DNA from: Mytilus trossulus
Lineage: Eukaryota > Mollusca > Bivalvia > Mytilida > Mytilidae
Assembly: GCF_036588685.1 (NCBI RefSeq)
Contig: NC_086380.1
Coordinates: 68,026,180 to 68,090,179, forward strand
Direction of reading: 5' to 3'
DNA: 64,000 nt
Of the stretch, positions 44,136-57,262 are shown in pieces. Position numbers and translations under genes: made by a program. The notes under the pieces were generated by a model, which saw only the letters and a program-made list of their open reading frames with translations, was not told the origin of the DNA and made no database searches. The stretch's first letter is position 1; each line of letters opens with the position of its first letter.

Positions 44136-44571
44136 TAAATTTGTCACCAAAAAGTGTATTTATGGAATAAATTTTAAACAAACTAAAAATAGTGTACTTT
44201 AAATTAAAATTAGTCCCTTTGATACAATATTTAGAAGGAACAAACCAAAACTAATCAAACAGTAGAATGAATTCGCCTTTATCTGAATCCAACACCAGGA
44301 AAATGACTGTTTTCGAATAAAGAATTTAGAGTATAAATAAATGTTAACAAGGTCGATCATTCCAGTGTAAATTTTGATAATAAAATAAAACAAGTGATTA
44401 TAGTGAGAAATTACTTGTCCAAGGCTTCATTTTTAAGGAAATGCATTCTGTTTATAAATTAAATTCCGTTAGAAAAAAAAAATTGCAAAATGTTAAAAAT
44501 GGTAGAAATCACGATTGATAAATACCAGATACAAGATATATGGCGAATTTCCTAAAACTTACACAGCTGAA

Positions 44572-44646
44572 CATCTTTGCTAGTCAAGGTTTATACGATG
44601 TAGTCCCCTCCTCTCCAGGGAAAGTAACTCTTGGTTAGCGAAGATG
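44572..44646. mobile_element. 75-bp inverted-repeat relic related to the Mutator-like MITE
   Basis: Left CATCTTTGCTAGTCAAGG and right CTTGGTTAGCGAAGATG match the first 18 bp of the inverted repeats at 26410-26952 with a few changes. Only about 40 bp lies between, so it is a deleted copy or a relative with little interior. Confidence 0.65.
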
Positions 44647-44649
44647 GCA

Positions 44650-45440
44650 CATGTACGGAAATTTCTATATTTGCAAATTCGCGGCTAAATGCGCTGTCGT
44701 TACGAGGAAAAAATGACGATCTATATCATGACACATAGATCATACACATACTTAATATTTTAAAATAGAACAAATGGCTAACCAAATCTATAATCTTAGA
44801 ATTAATAACATGTACAAAAATATTTGACGACTTTATTCATCAAAACACCTGCTTTTTAACTTCTCACGTCAAAAAATGCAATTAGTCTTAAATGCATTTA
44901 ACTATTGTTAATTAAAGGCTTTAACTTAAGTATGTCATATCATGCATTTTATATTTAAATGCTATCAGATTTAAAGGACAAATACATGGACTAAGATTGC
45001 ATGCGGTATTTAAATTTCATAAGAATATCAAAATTCGATCAGTTTTACGATATGTATTTAAACATACTTATAATTGTATAGTCGTTGATTATTTGTAAGG
45101 ATAAGGTCATTGATATATTCAAAACTGATTTTTGAACAAGTTAAATGTTTAAGGACAGTTATTTCTAAAAACCAGACAAGGTCCATTAAAATGGTAAAAT
45201 TAAATAACGCACGGATTTTATGGTTTCATTTCTTTGAGTAACTGGACAGGTTTAACTAAAAAATATGAAACATTTTGACGTGATAAATGTCTTCGCCCGT
45301 CCTGTGGTATGCTTGTTCTAACCCAATTAATTCAGTCGTTATATACTACTGCTCTACGATAGCTCGCTAGTGGGAAAGACGATGGCGGGGATGGACCGAA
45401 GTATTTGCATTATTTTTATGATATCCTTAAAATAGCACCA
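44650..45440. other. Non-coding stretch, nothing recognised
   Basis: AT-rich sequence without open frames or repeats. Confidence 0.4.
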
Positions 45441-45446
45441 AATTCT

Positions 45447-45703
45447 AAATTGTAATTTCTATATTCAATTGTAATTTCTATATTCAATTGTAATTTCAAT
45501 AGTTCTCCCCCTTTCGTATGCGTTCTATACATGTACAATTTATACCCCCATTAACACAGGCATTTTTTCTATCCATGGGTAGGTCGACTAGTCTATCCCT
45601 TCCAATTGATAGAGACAAATGTCGGTGCTCGTTAACCTGTATAATTCTGTGTTGAAGGCGGTCACTATATGGTAGAATAGAATAGAATAGAATAGAATAG
45701 AAT
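45447..45703. repeat. Two short tandem repeats: 20-bp unit (45447-45500) and (AATAG)n (45673-45703)
   Basis: 'aattgtaatttctatattc' is present three times in a row; further on 'agaatagaatagaatagaat' continues for about 30 bp. Confidence 0.85.
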
Positions 45704-45837
45704 CCAACATTAATTTCCACTCACTTCTATCAATTCATTTGACGCTGATCGCAAGAGGGAACTAATTATTCCGAGTTTATCTCACATGAGATATCAATAA
45801 ATCTCAACAACAATACTAGATTTACTATTTGTAGATA

Positions 45838-45962
45838 TAGGAAGATGTGGTGTGAGTGCCAATGAGACAACTCTCCATCCAAATAACAATTTAAAAAGTA
45901 AACCATTATAGGTTAAAGTACGGCCTTCAACACGGAGCCTTGGCTCACACCGAACAACAAGC
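45838..45962 (+). repeat. Dispersed repeat family B, 3'-truncated
   Basis: From 'ataggaagatgtggtgtgag' to 'ggctcacaccgaacaacaag'. Very similar to 48625-48760, sharing the rare variant 'gtggtgtgagtg'. Confidence 0.8.
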
Positions 45963-46424
45963 GTTTATATTATATTCCAAAACTGTGATGATATCAGTGG
46001 TTTCCCTCCCCGGACTATGGGTAACCCCTTGTATGTCAAAGATAACTGTACCTTTTACACGTAATACATGAAATATTGATATTGAAAAGGACAGACACGC
46101 CTGACATGACTAAAGATCTAATTAAATAAAAAGAATCTTTTATTTTACTATCGTCAACATTTACTTATGATTCTAAAGACGTTTGTTTTTTACATGACAG
46201 TTTTTAGCGATATGTTTTTAGAAAGAAGGCAAGATGATTTTTTTTAAGGAAAACGATATATATGGCCAAAAGAAAACAATAACAGAGAACATATATCAGT
46301 TCATTTATATGAAAAGAAAACTAGCGATTGACCACGACAAATCTCCATTTTTGAATGTACAAAACATTTTGGTATATCCACCAAAACAAATTATGTACGG
46401 ACAAACAAAATTGAGAATAAAAAT

Positions 46425-46490
46425 GAGGTATGTGTCAAAGAGACAACACACCGACCAGAGAGCAGAAAATAGCTGAAGGTCATCGAAATT
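46425..46490 (+). repeat. Head of dispersed repeat family C
   Basis: 'gaggtatgtgtcaaagagac', 'aacacaccgaccagagagca', 'agctgaaggtcatcga'. The longer copy is at 57119-57262. The 80-codon frame ending here is a repeat by-product. Confidence 0.6.
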
Positions 46491-47184
46491 CTATATTATT
46501 TTAATTTGAGGGTATGTATATTTTGAAATTTTCTTTAAAGACGATATCTTACACTAACATTTTGTCTAATAAAATTACAATACAAAGTCCTCCGTAATTT
46601 GCCATAGCTTCTTATCTCTGTAAAATATATCAGTTATGAAGATAGAAAGGTCACACGTACAGATCTTATTTGTTAAAAATGTAATTCACCAGTTTATGAT
46701 TCTCAAAAGTTGTTTGCGCTTATATTAAGAATGTTTACTTTGATTTTTCGAAATGCGGAATGTCAGAACCTCAAAGAGTACTATGACGTCAGTAAACTTT
46801 AAAACACCTCTGTCATTTAATGTCAAAATGTAATGCAAATTTATAAAGAACACTGTCACACTATATAGGTTTCCCTATTTAGAAATTAAGGACAACTATA
46901 ATAAACAGTTCTCAGACCAACACTCGTCAAGTGTCCGTTTTGTTAAAAGCTTATAACCGCATATCAAGCACTTCAAATATGTCTACAGATGAACCAATAG
47001 AAAAGACGTACATTAAAGTTTTCATTGTATTAATTACGAACTGTACTATCACATTTATACTTTAATATCATACTAGTATAAAAACTGCATGAAAACATTT
47101 CATATTATCTTTTTATAATATAAGATCTTATAAGAATAGACAGCTAAAGAAATGCTTTATTGCCAATATAACCGTTAGACTGTT

Positions 47185-47228
47185 GTGAAGAGTTGTCTCA
47201 TTGGCAATCATACCACATCTTCTTTTTT
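47185..47228 (-). repeat. Family A/B head fragment
   Basis: 'gagttgtctcattggcaatc' followed by 'ataccacatcttcttttttt' on the plus strand. Confidence 0.75.
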
Positions 47229-47274
47229 TATATTTAGAAAATCAAAACTTGTTGAAAAAAGCTTTGCATAAAAG

Positions 47275-47362
47275 ATTGTCAACTTTAGTTTATTTATTTT
47301 TTTATTCCGCTTTAGTTTATATTTTTTTTTATTCCGCTTTAGTTTATTTATTTTTTTATTCC
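47275..47362. repeat. Three tandem copies of a 27-29-bp unit
   Basis: 'ctttagtttatttatttttt' plus 'tattccg' is present three times; the middle copy has a different T-run length. Confidence 0.9.
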
Positions 47363-47966
47363 GTAACTGCGAATTCGCAAAAAAATGTAGAACATTTAAA
47401 GTATCCTTAAACCATTTATTAAAAAAATATACGATGTATATATATACTCACAAAATAAGTCTTATTCAGTAGTGACCAACAACTTGAAGTGAATGTTTGG
47501 TTTAGAGATTATAAATAAAACCCCAAAAGTGACTTGACATAAAGGAGCATTAACACGGACATTAAAACTACATAATAACGCTTTAAACTTCGCAACCACC
47601 ATACATGTCACGCTTAAATCGATTAAGATTGATTATAGCATTAAAAGGATAGAAATGCAAAGTTATAAGTTAACGTATCACAAGGTTAAAACGTCTAACA
47701 TTTTGTCTTTTAGAATAATGCTTACAAGTAGAGGTCGAATCTCACTTAGATCACACTGAGTTCAATTGAAAAATAAGATTTAGTAGTTTTAGATAGGATT
47801 TGATTTTCGATCATAAACGGAAGATAACAAACAGCATGGTTATTTATTATGACTAAAGGGAGATAATTAGGATAAATGTTAATAAGAGAGCAACCCAAAG
47901 ACATCAAAGAATTTTCAAAAATATTTTTTTTTTTACTAGATCAATATAATATCAATATATCGAGCT

Positions 47967-48118
47967 CAGAGGCGGATTTAGGGGGGGCTGGAGGCCCGAG
48001 CCCCCCTTTTGGGGAAAAAAATGGTTGCTTACATAGGGAATCATGACTGCATGGAGTGGGCACACTCTTAGGTCAGTCAGTGGGCCCCCACTTATGAAAA
48101 TTTCTGGATCCACCACTG
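47967..48118 (+). mobile_element. MITE of the CAGNGGCGGAT family
   Basis: CAGAGGCGGATTTAGG at the left and GGATCCACCACTG at the right. Interior words 'cttttggggaaa', 'ttaggtcagtcagtgg' and 'cccacttatgaaaatttct' equal those of 40452-40612. Confidence 0.8.
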
Positions 48119-48624
48119 GAACACTCGATTCTAGGGTGGACGGGGAATATATAAATGGTCATCCCTCGACTTTTTCAGATCCCCACTTTCAAACAAGTTT
48201 TTTTGGTAGTTTATCCAGTAGTCACAAACACTTGTCAAAGTGGACCGTCTATTTTGCAGTGTGGGATTTTCAACTACACAGTCACGTCCGGGTGGAATGT
48301 AGAACCTTGAAAAATGTGTTCCACTTTCTAAAGAACCCTTAATATCTTCCTTTGGCAATCTACATATGCAGCCTTACATATCTAGTTTATCTATACCTTG
48401 CATAATGTGTTGTCTTATCAACTCAACATTTTTTCCTCGTCCAGAATATGTATGAAATATCTGCCACAGAACGTTAAGCGGAGCGGAGTTATAGTAGAGT
48501 TTGTTTGTAGATTTCAATTATCAACTGAGTTTTTAAGTATATTATATATTGACAAAAAATGTTACTTTGGGATATACAAAATGTTGAAATTGCATGTGCT
48601 ACCGAAAAATTAATAAAATAAATA

Positions 48625-48830
48625 GATATAGGAAGATGTGGTGTGAGTGCCAATGAGACAACTCTCCATCCAAATAACAATTTAAAAATTAAACCATTAT
48701 AGGTTAAAGTACGGCCTTCAACACGGAGCCTTGGCTCACACCGAACAACAAGCTATAAAGGGCCCCAAAATTACTAGTGTAAAACCATTCAAACGGGAAA
48801 ACCAACGGTCTAATCTATATAAACAAAAGC
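48625..48830 (+). repeat. Dispersed repeat family B, near full length
   Basis: Full word order from 'ataggaagatgtggtgtgag' through 'accattataggttaaagta', 'gggccccaaaattactagtg' and 'aaccaacggtctaatctata'. The best copy for defining family B (about 205 bp). Confidence 0.85.
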
Positions 48831-50510
48831 TTATATAAGCTATATTAACCTTGAGGGCTGTCTGGCCAATTTTTCTGGCCTTCTATACAATTCACTTGTA
48901 TTTGTATTATATCAGGTCCGAACGATCTGATTAAAAATCATTAAAATATCTTGGTCATTAACATTAACGATTTATACCAGCAGTTTATCATGTCATAAAG
49001 TTCGATTTTCAGATACACCACATCTCCTTTTATTCATACGAACTCTGGATCAGCTAAGAAAATGAACGTTTTGATGATATCCATATGAGGGTCTACGTGG
49101 GGTTAACAGGACAACAATTTTGGGAAAAAAAAAGAATAAAAATATCAAAAATAGACAAAAAATAAAGAACTGCAACTAATGGGGTACTTAAGAGTGCATA
49201 TCTATATAACGAATAGAGCATGGACACAATAACTAAAGAATAGAGAAAAAGATAAAAAGAATAATGAAATGAATTATCCCAATCCAGACCCTCCTATGTT
49301 GATTTCCGTTATTCGTTTTCTCAATTTCTTTCAAACCTTATCCAATGTTTTTGTTTGGTTGCAAAAATGTAAAAACTTATCCTACAGTGGAAGAATCGCT
49401 CTGTGATTCTTATTTATTGGGATGATATTATACATGTACGATGTTATTTATACGTTAAAGGTCAATACACAAACATAATGAGATAAAGTTGTTTGTCTTT
49501 CTTTTCCTTTTTTTATTGAAGAGTGTTTTAAGTGCAATCAGTTTTAAGATTCTGTTAACCATTTTATTATCAACTATTCACGCTTAATAGACTGGCGACA
49601 TAATTCAATCTTTTCTTTTACCGTCAGTAACTTTCATGAACACATGCAAAACCATTGCACTGCGGTATTTTCAGGAAGTTATTGGAACAATTGTATGTGT
49701 AAGTACTGTTTAATTGCCTGGGATTAATTCATATTCCAATGTTATAAAGTACGATAATTCTACACAGATTATTAGATTTTTTTATATCGGTGAAGTTTTG
49801 AGTGCTCCTTGTTATTAATTCTGATGAGAACTTTGTTTCCTAAGAACAGTAGCAGTTATGCATGGCTCCTGCATGCATGGTGAAATTCGTATTGCTAAAA
49901 AATGTCCTCGTGTCCTGATGCGTTTTAACGTGCCATTATCGGGTGCATTATGACCTAAATATGAGGGGGATGTACCCTTCTGGAGCCAGGGGGTGTTATC
50001 TACTGCAGTGTTGGGTCGAGCAGGTGTACTAAACTGTCAATGCATCGAGATGATGTTCTTACAATGTAAGAGTTTTAAATCCAAACTTTTATTTTCAAAT
50101 TTACTTTTTGAGTTAATAAAATTAAAGATATATACAATATGAGCGTGCATGGTAACTTTAGATAAGTACACTTTACACTGAACATTGACTTCCTTAACAG
50201 CTACGTCAGGACTGTTAGTATCATCATTTAGTCGTAAACAAAACCTATTAAATACTAATATTTTATCTAAGAACAAATATCCTTGTCCATTAAACGGTAT
50301 TTACGAAACCAATCAATTGATTTCTGGTAAGTTAATCACATCCATGTCATTCGATAACAACCGGAAGAATTTCTCTTAAAACTCTGTGATAAAATTTATC
50401 ATGAAAGATAATTTTCTAAAATAGATTTTGTGCAGTTAATTATAAATAAAGTGATATTGTGCATGACAACTGGTCATTCAACAAATTTCATGAAAGAAGC
50501 CTTTAAAGGG
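48831..50510. other. Non-coding stretch, nothing recognised
   Basis: AT-rich with no convincing frame or repeat. Confidence 0.4.
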
Positions 50511-50512
50511 TA

Positions 50513-50670
50513 CCAAAGCAGATTTAAGGGAGAACCGGGTAGGGGCCATGCCCCCACAGGTCACATAAATAAGTAGCTGCATAAATGTTTAAAGCATGAT
50601 GTATACTTTTTACAAGTCCGATTTCTAGCGTTGTCTTACAGGCGCCCCCTTTTTATAATTCTTGATCGTC
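50513..50670 (+). mobile_element. Degenerate MITE of the CAGNGGCGGAT family
   Basis: 'aaagcagatttaagggagaa', 'catgcccccacagg' and 'gcgccccctttttataattc' with 'ttgatc' near the end resemble the family, but the terminal repeats have decayed. Confidence 0.4.
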
Positions 50671-51264
50671 ATCATCCGCACCTACATGCATGTTGTAAGA
50701 ATTTTGTGGGGCACTTATCTTACTATTGTCTTGTCACTCTTGTGCATATTCGACTTAATACATGTGATAGAATTCAACTGATTTTGTTTTAAGTAGGAAA
50801 TTTTGCTTTAATTTATATTCCGTATTAATTTTTACGAGTTCTATGTGGTAAATTATAATAATCATTTTATCCTTGATACACATATTGTCGTCAGTTTGCT
50901 TCAATAGAAATAAATTGTTTTTATGTCCATTGGATAATATCTCATACATACATGTTTGACGTTGAGCATTAAAAATTCGAATAGTATGTCGATTAGGATG
51001 AAGTGACGGGAAAATATGCCGCAACTGTAAAATGAGGATAAATGGATCGGCTTATCCTGTTTCCCCTGAAAACCTTTATTTTTTGCTTCCAAAACTTTCT
51101 ATATGCAGTACGGCGGAACAGGTGGTACAATTGATGAATTGTCGTGTAATTAAAAATTATAGTTATTTTACATACAATAAAATTTACTTCTTGTGAAATG
51201 AACTGCTCGAAATTATTTACAATGCAAGTTTTGTTTGTCAAATTAACTATCATCAGTATTCATT

Positions 51265-52015
51265 TTACGATTATTCAATGTACAAAAGATATATATAAAA
51301 TCTGATGTGAAATCATGATAAAAAAAAAACTATAAAAAAAAAACTATAAAAAAAAATACGGTTTCGGGCAGAAACAGTCCGGTCTTGTTCAAAGTAAAGT
51401 TAAAACGCTAATAACTCTATTTCAAGTATCAATTTCTATTTCAAGTATCAATTTAACAAATATTCAAAGTACAAACAAGAAGACATAAAATCTATGGTGT
51501 AATCATAATAAAAAAATGACTTTTTACTTACGGTTTCGGACAGAAACAGTCCGGTCTTGCACCGATTAAAGTTAAAACGCTAATGACTCTATTTCCAGTA
51601 TCAATTTAACAAATATTCAAAGTACAGGAAGTAGATATAAAATCTGAGGTGAAATCATGATAAAAAATTGACGTTTTTACTTACGGTTTCGGACAGAAAC
51701 AGTTCGGTCTTGTGCCGAGTACAGTTAAAACGCTAATGACTATATTTCAAGTATCAATTTAACAAATATTCAAAGTACAAACAAGTAGATATAAAATCTG
51801 ATGTGAAATCATGAAAGAAAAAAAACCCAAACTGAAGCAGTTCCAAGTAGAGTTTATACGCTATTAAATGACAAATTTTACAAATATTCAAAGAACAGAA
51901 GAGAGATACATGTATATACAATCAAAAGATTTGATGTTTTTTAACTTACGTTTTTGGACAGATACAGTCCGGTCTTGTCCTCAGTAAAGTTAAAACGCTA
52001 ATGACTCTATTTCAA
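51265..52015. repeat. Tandem repeat, five diverged units of about 125-170 bp, with splice-donor-like core
   Basis: Each unit has 'aacaaatattcaaagtac', 'ataaaatctgatgtgaaatc', 'cttacggtttcggacagaaa', 'cagtccggtcttg' and 'agttaaaacgctaatgac'. Cores lie near 51358, 51529, 51682, 51826 (degenerate) and 51948. On the minus strand three cores (51529, 51682, 51948) read GTAAGT after ACCGGACTG...GAAACC, i.e. a consensus 5' splice site. A related single site, CGATCGGTAAGT-like, is near 52268. Confidence 0.8.
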
Positions 52016-53175
52016 GATTAAATAAATGTTAATATTCATGACAACTAATTGGTAAATATTGTTATATACCGTATTTAAATAGGTTTAAATCCCAGTTTCA
52101 ATGTTTAATTTTCATTCATTACAAAAATATTGTAAAATATAGTTAGAAAATGTCACCTTAAAATAAGGCATTAAATTGTCACTGATTCCGACAATCAATA
52201 CGACGCAATTTTAAGTAATGGATATATTTACTGTACAGCCGGGTTACAGAACAATCAGATCTACTTACCGATCTCGGACAGACGAGATTTTAAAATTTTA
52301 ATCCACTAATTGTCATCGGTTTAAATTGAAATTAATTGGAAGTTGACATAAATTGTTAAGTATAACTTGTCACATAAATTTTACATTAGCATGGTTTCAG
52401 TTTTAGCAAAAATGTTTGTATATATATGCTTTTCTCCACATGTACTTGTCTCTTAAAAAAAGTATAGCCTATTTATAAACGTTTCATATTAAAGTGTATA
52501 GATATTATATTCTGAGAGATGTGCCTGTGTTTTCTTTCATGCACACTTTACATACTGGTAATGGAAAATCACTCTCGTTTTTGGAAACGTATTAAAATAT
52601 TTTAGAAACAAAATGACAAAAAAAAACATACATTATGTTGATATGTATTCATTTAGAGATGATTTGTTTCCTTCTAATTACAATTACTTTTAAGGTTTTA
52701 GACAGTTTTAGATAGGAACTCGTCTGTGTACTATTAAAGAAGCAACACATTTTTTGAGTGATAGGAAAGGATCTTGAATGGGTTCACAGAATAGAGAATA
52801 ATAATAGAAAAAAAAACAATGTTAATAAAAGAATACAACATCAAGCCCTCCTCATCCAGTCCCTTACGTGAGACATTTTCACGCTGTTTTCAGTCTAAAA
52901 AAAACTTTCATCTTAGACACTATAATAGCGGTCTAATCATTACATGATGTATGTTCTATATTTCCTGTATTGCCATAATTTTCTAAACTCAGAAACAATG
53001 GTTTCGCCTTGTTTGCTACGCTACGTTTGCTATTTTAAGGGCGCTGTTTTCTTGTCGGAATTCGCATTGGGGATTATGCAATCAAGACAGGGTATGCCAA
53101 TCTTGTCAATCCGCTTTCATCCACATAATTTACGCGATTCACTCGAGATTTAATTTGGTTTGTATTACGATCATC
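52016..53175. other. Non-coding stretch with one donor-like site near 52268
   Basis: No gene or repeat is recognised beyond the single motif related to the preceding array. Confidence 0.4.
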
Positions 53176-53179
53176 CAAA

Positions 53180-53335
53180 AAGAAAGGCAAAGAGTATCTA
53201 ACAAAGGGTCGTTCACACTTCAAAGACGAAAACGAACTGACAATGCCATGACAAATGACGAAAAAAAACACAAAAAACGAAGAACATATACAAAACACAA
53301 CTGAAAAAGTTAGTCAAGCAACTCGAACCACCCAT
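53180..53335 (+). repeat. Family D fragment
   Basis: 'gaaaacgaactgacaatgcc' then 'aaaaaacacaaaaaacgaag' and 'caactcgaaccaccc' follow the order of family D. Confidence 0.5.
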
Positions 53336-54300
53336 GAATTGAAGGCGAGATCGTATTGTCGGAAAGCATATTAAGCATATTTCGGTAGGTCAAATTCGAG
53401 GTAAAAAGAAGACGGGAATGCGGTAACAATAGTTGGATTATGTCCATCGTCATCTATGTGAGACAGATATTACATAACGGTCAGATTGGCGATAACGTAT
53501 ACAAAATGTCCAAACTGACGATTTCAACTTCACCACTTGAAGGTCTTGGTTCAAATTTGATTTACATGTTAACTACAACAATTTAATTATGATGTCTGTT
53601 ATTTGAATAGAAAGAAAGATATGAATAAGTTGATTCAACCTTACAGTCATATAAAATAACAATTTGATTTTGACTTTGAATTTATAATAAGTGATTATTA
53701 GGTTACAGCGTGCTTAATATCTAAAATATTCTTCAAATCACATGAAGCTATACAAACCATAGAAAAAAATATCAAAGGATTACACCAACTTGTAATTAAA
53801 TTTCAACCTTTAAAAACTTCAAATAATTACACTTGAAAAAAATATATACAACTTTTAACGTTTCAAACCTAGAGATAAAGAATTTTAAACATGTCATCTA
53901 AACTTAAATTTGAAGACTGTAAATAATAATCTAAGGTATTCGATTTTTCATCTCAAGTATTATCAAATATTGATTGATTGATTATTAAAGCAAGGTCGTG
54001 GATATATCGGAATATAAAAGGTATTCTATTGAGAATTGTTTTCAACAACCGATACACCTTAATGGGACGTTTCAAGTGTTTAAAACTCGTATTTCTTATC
54101 AAATACAATTTATATATTTAAATGCTTTAGAGATTTATAGATCTTGAATAGATCTACACGAATGAAGTTCTTCATGTCAGATTATTCATGATAAATTGAA
54201 GTTCGTTTTGTACAAAAATATATTTCAATCATCTGATATTTCTATGCGGGTAGAGTATATACATTTAGCTTCTGTGTATTTGCGTTATCCTATTTATCAT
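53336..54300. other. Non-coding stretch, nothing recognised
   Basis: AT-rich, no defensible gene or repeat. Confidence 0.4.
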
Positions 54301-54307
54301 CTAATAT

Positions 54308-54468
54308 CAGTGGCGGATCCAGAAATTTACATAAATGGGGGCCCATTGACTGACATAAGAGGGGGCCCGATCCAGTCACGCTTCAATGATTCCCTATGTA
54401 AGCCACCAAATTTTTCCCGAAAAAGGGGGGGGGGGCGGGCCCCATGCCCCCCACTAAATCCGCCTCTG
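54308..54468 (-). mobile_element. MITE of the CAGNGGCGGAT family
   Basis: CAGTGGCGGATCCAG at the left and AAATCCGCCTCTG at the right; inverted relative to 40452-40612 and 47967-48118. A G-run of 11 lies at 54426-54436. The 113-codon frame across it is chance. Confidence 0.85.
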
Positions 54469-54902
54469 AATATAATAGTTCATGCATGTAATATTTGCTT
54501 AACGAGTATTAACCCTTGTCTCATCCAATTCCAGTAAAAATATGCTAATCATCTTGCTCAATAAACTATCTAGATGAGGGTTCAGGATTTTAAAAAGGGG
54601 GAGGTAACTAGGCAAAATTAGGAGTTATACATTAACCACATATGTCCAGAGCTCCATACGGGTGGAACCCCTTGGCCACCCTAAATCCCCCCTGCTATCA
54701 ATCTCCATATGTTTGTCAAAAAGGTGAACAAAAATTATATTTTAGTATTTAAATGTAAACCTAGAAATTTCACTAATTGTCGTTTGATTTATCATGTTGT
54801 TGTCCATTAACACATGTGTTTTTATTATCATGTAAGTTATAGTCTGCTGACTCCAAAACTTATCTATGTCCAGGGTTATTTAGAGGTTAATGTATATATC
54901 TA

Positions 54903-55045
54903 TGAAGTCTGCACACATCTCTTAGTCAGGAAAGTCTGCTGATCTCGGAAAACCGGTTCAATTGGTGTTGTCGTTGCAACTTCTGAAGCAGGGTTGTCGG
55001 CGACTGTCTGAACTTTTCCGACGTACTGTGTTAAACCCCCAGTTC
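54903..55045 (-). CDS. Possible terminal exon, unidentified (about 45 codons)
   Basis: On the minus strand a frame reads GLTQYVGKVQTVADNPASEV and continues to a TAG near 54903. The local G+C is clearly above the surroundings and codon composition looks protein-like (A, T, V, P, E). A possible acceptor AG lies at 55027-55026. No family is recognised. It could also be a fragment of a mobile-element protein. Confidence 0.25.
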
Positions 55046-56145
55046 ATGAACGTCGGTCATGCTTTGAAGTTTGTTGTCGTTTTTGTTATTTTAAGTGGGT
55101 GTTAATTCACTGAAGTAAACCAAAATATTTCTTTCAATGAGAAAATTTTGAAAATATTTCAATCAGCAGATAGATAATTGATACAGAATCCACAAACGTT
55201 AAGGTAAAACTGCAAAACCCCTCTGTAATCTGCTATCATCCAAGTTTGCTGTGACATGTAACGGTCAAGCAAATTCTAAATAAGACCAACAGACGTCCTT
55301 GCAATCTTGCGTACCTTCAGTCCTCTACGCTTACTACGCTACGTTTTTCAATTTTCAGAAATGTATGCATTTTTAACAACATTTTTTTATTTTCCTCGAA
55401 TCTATTTTTCAAAACTTACATACTAAACATTTCTGCGTACTAGTAATGATGATCATAGTGTAGCCAAAGGTCCATTTGGATATTTTTCTGATTTCAAGCC
55501 TGTTTCGACCTATATATGTATTACTGAATGAATGTCTTTAGACACTTACAATTTTTGTGTACTTTACCACATTTCTATTCTTCATGAGAGATAGGTTTAA
55601 TAAACGTCCTGTAAAATCTCTTCAAAACTAACAAATTGTCAATAAGAGCTTTGAGTTTCCGGATCAAACAAAGCATCAAATTTCCGGTTTTAATCAATTT
55701 TGAACATTCTGGATCCGACCCAACTTAGTATTTTCAAACGCAATCAAGAAGCAAAGTACTACAGGTCCTGCAAGCATTATGCAATACATCAAATTAATCT
55801 ATTTCCTACCATCTATTTTAAAGTGAGGTATTTAAATCAATACAATGCGCTTATCATTTTTCATGTAACTTCATCTGTTTCCTTGAGGTGTTATTGGAAA
55901 TTGTTGAATTTAAGTAGTTCAAGCAAAAAAGGTTTTAATATACCAAATGGTAATGACATCCATACACATGAGTCGAAGACAAGCATAAGAAGAACAAGAT
56001 GACAAAACCAAAAGTCGAAAACAATCCTTAGTCGAGCAGTTCTAGACAAAAACCTAAAGTCGAAGTCAGATAAAGCTTTAAGTCAAATACAAACAAGAAA
56101 AAAAAAGAAAAAACATAAATGAAAGACAAATAAAAGAACAAAAAA
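55046..56145. other. Non-coding stretch, nothing recognised
   Basis: AT-rich; from about 55970 the sequence becomes purine-rich and grades into the minisatellite. Confidence 0.4.
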
Positions 56146-56149
56146 AAAC

Positions 56150-56900
56150 CGTAAGTCAAAGAAAGCAAGACGACAAAAACCATGTCAAACAGACAAGAAG
56201 ACAAAAACCATAAGCCTTAAATTAGCAAGAAGGCAACAACCATATTATAAGCTAAACCAAACAAGAAGACACAAATCATAAGCCAAAGACAAACAAGAAG
56301 ACACAAATCAGAAGCCAAAGACAAACAAGAAGACAACAACCATAAGCCAAAGACAAACAAGAAGACAACAACCATAAGCCAAAGACAAACAGGAAGACAA
56401 CAACCATAAGCTAAACCAAACAGGAAGACAACAACCATAAGCTAAACCAAACAGGAAGACAACAACCATAAGCTAAACCAAACAGGAAGACAACAACCAT
56501 AAGCTAAACCAAACAGGAAGACAACAACCATAAGCTAAACCAAATAGGAAGACAACAACCATAAGCTAAACCAAATAGGAAGACAACAACCATAAGCCAA
56601 AGACAAACAAGAAGACAACAACCATAAGCTAAACCAAACAAGAAGACAACAACCATAAGCTAAACCAAACAGGAAGACAACAACCATAAGCTAAACCAAA
56701 CAGGAAGACAACAACCATAAGCTTAACCAAACAGGAAGACAACAACCATAAGCTAAACCAAACAGGAAGACAACAACCATAAGCTAAACCAAACAGGAAG
56801 ACACAAATCATAAGCCAAAGATTAGACAGAAGATAAAAGACAAAACCCATAAGTCAAAGACAGACAAAAAGACAAAAACCAGCAGGCAAAAACTGACAAA
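56150..56900. repeat. 31-bp minisatellite, about 20 copies
   Basis: The unit is 'aagacaacaaccataagcta' plus 'aaccaaacagg'; variants with 'gccaaagacaaacaag' occur at the edges. The core 56395-56800 is nearly uniform; the flanks are diverged, the usual pattern for slippage or unequal exchange. The long minus-strand frames here are repeat artefacts. Confidence 0.95.
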
Positions 56901-57118
56901 AAGACAAACTATATGTCAAAGACTAAAAAGAAGAAAAAACCTATAACACAAAGACAAACAGACGACAAACATACAAAACCACTACTTAACGAAAAACTAC
57001 AAAAGAATCAGCATTACCATACACAGAAATCGAAAATTGAAATTTATAAAATTGTGACCACATGGTTAAACTTATGTGCCCAGGGTGGGCAGAAGTTCTT
57101 GTTATTGTATAATTAAAA

Positions 57119-57262
57119 GAGAATTGGAACGGGGAATGTTTCAAAGAGATAACAACCAGACAAAATAGCAAAAAACGACCCAAACACACCAATGGGTCTT
57201 CATCACATCGAGAAAGTCCCGCAACTGAAGCGGGTTTCAGCTGTTCCCTAAACAAAAATGTG
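57119..57262 (+). repeat. Dispersed repeat family C
   Basis: 'ggaacggggaatgtttcaaa', 'gagataacaaccagac', 'caccaatgggtcttcatcac', 'gtcccgcaactgaagcgg' and 'ctgttccctaaacaaaaatg'. I recognise it as a frequent Mytilus repeat. Confidence 0.7.

Noticed and set aside
56217..56850. Two minus-strand Leu/Cys/Val-rich ORFs resembling membrane proteins
   Set aside because: Pure translations of the 31-bp minisatellite (a multiple of three plus one, so frames rotate and stay open by chance).
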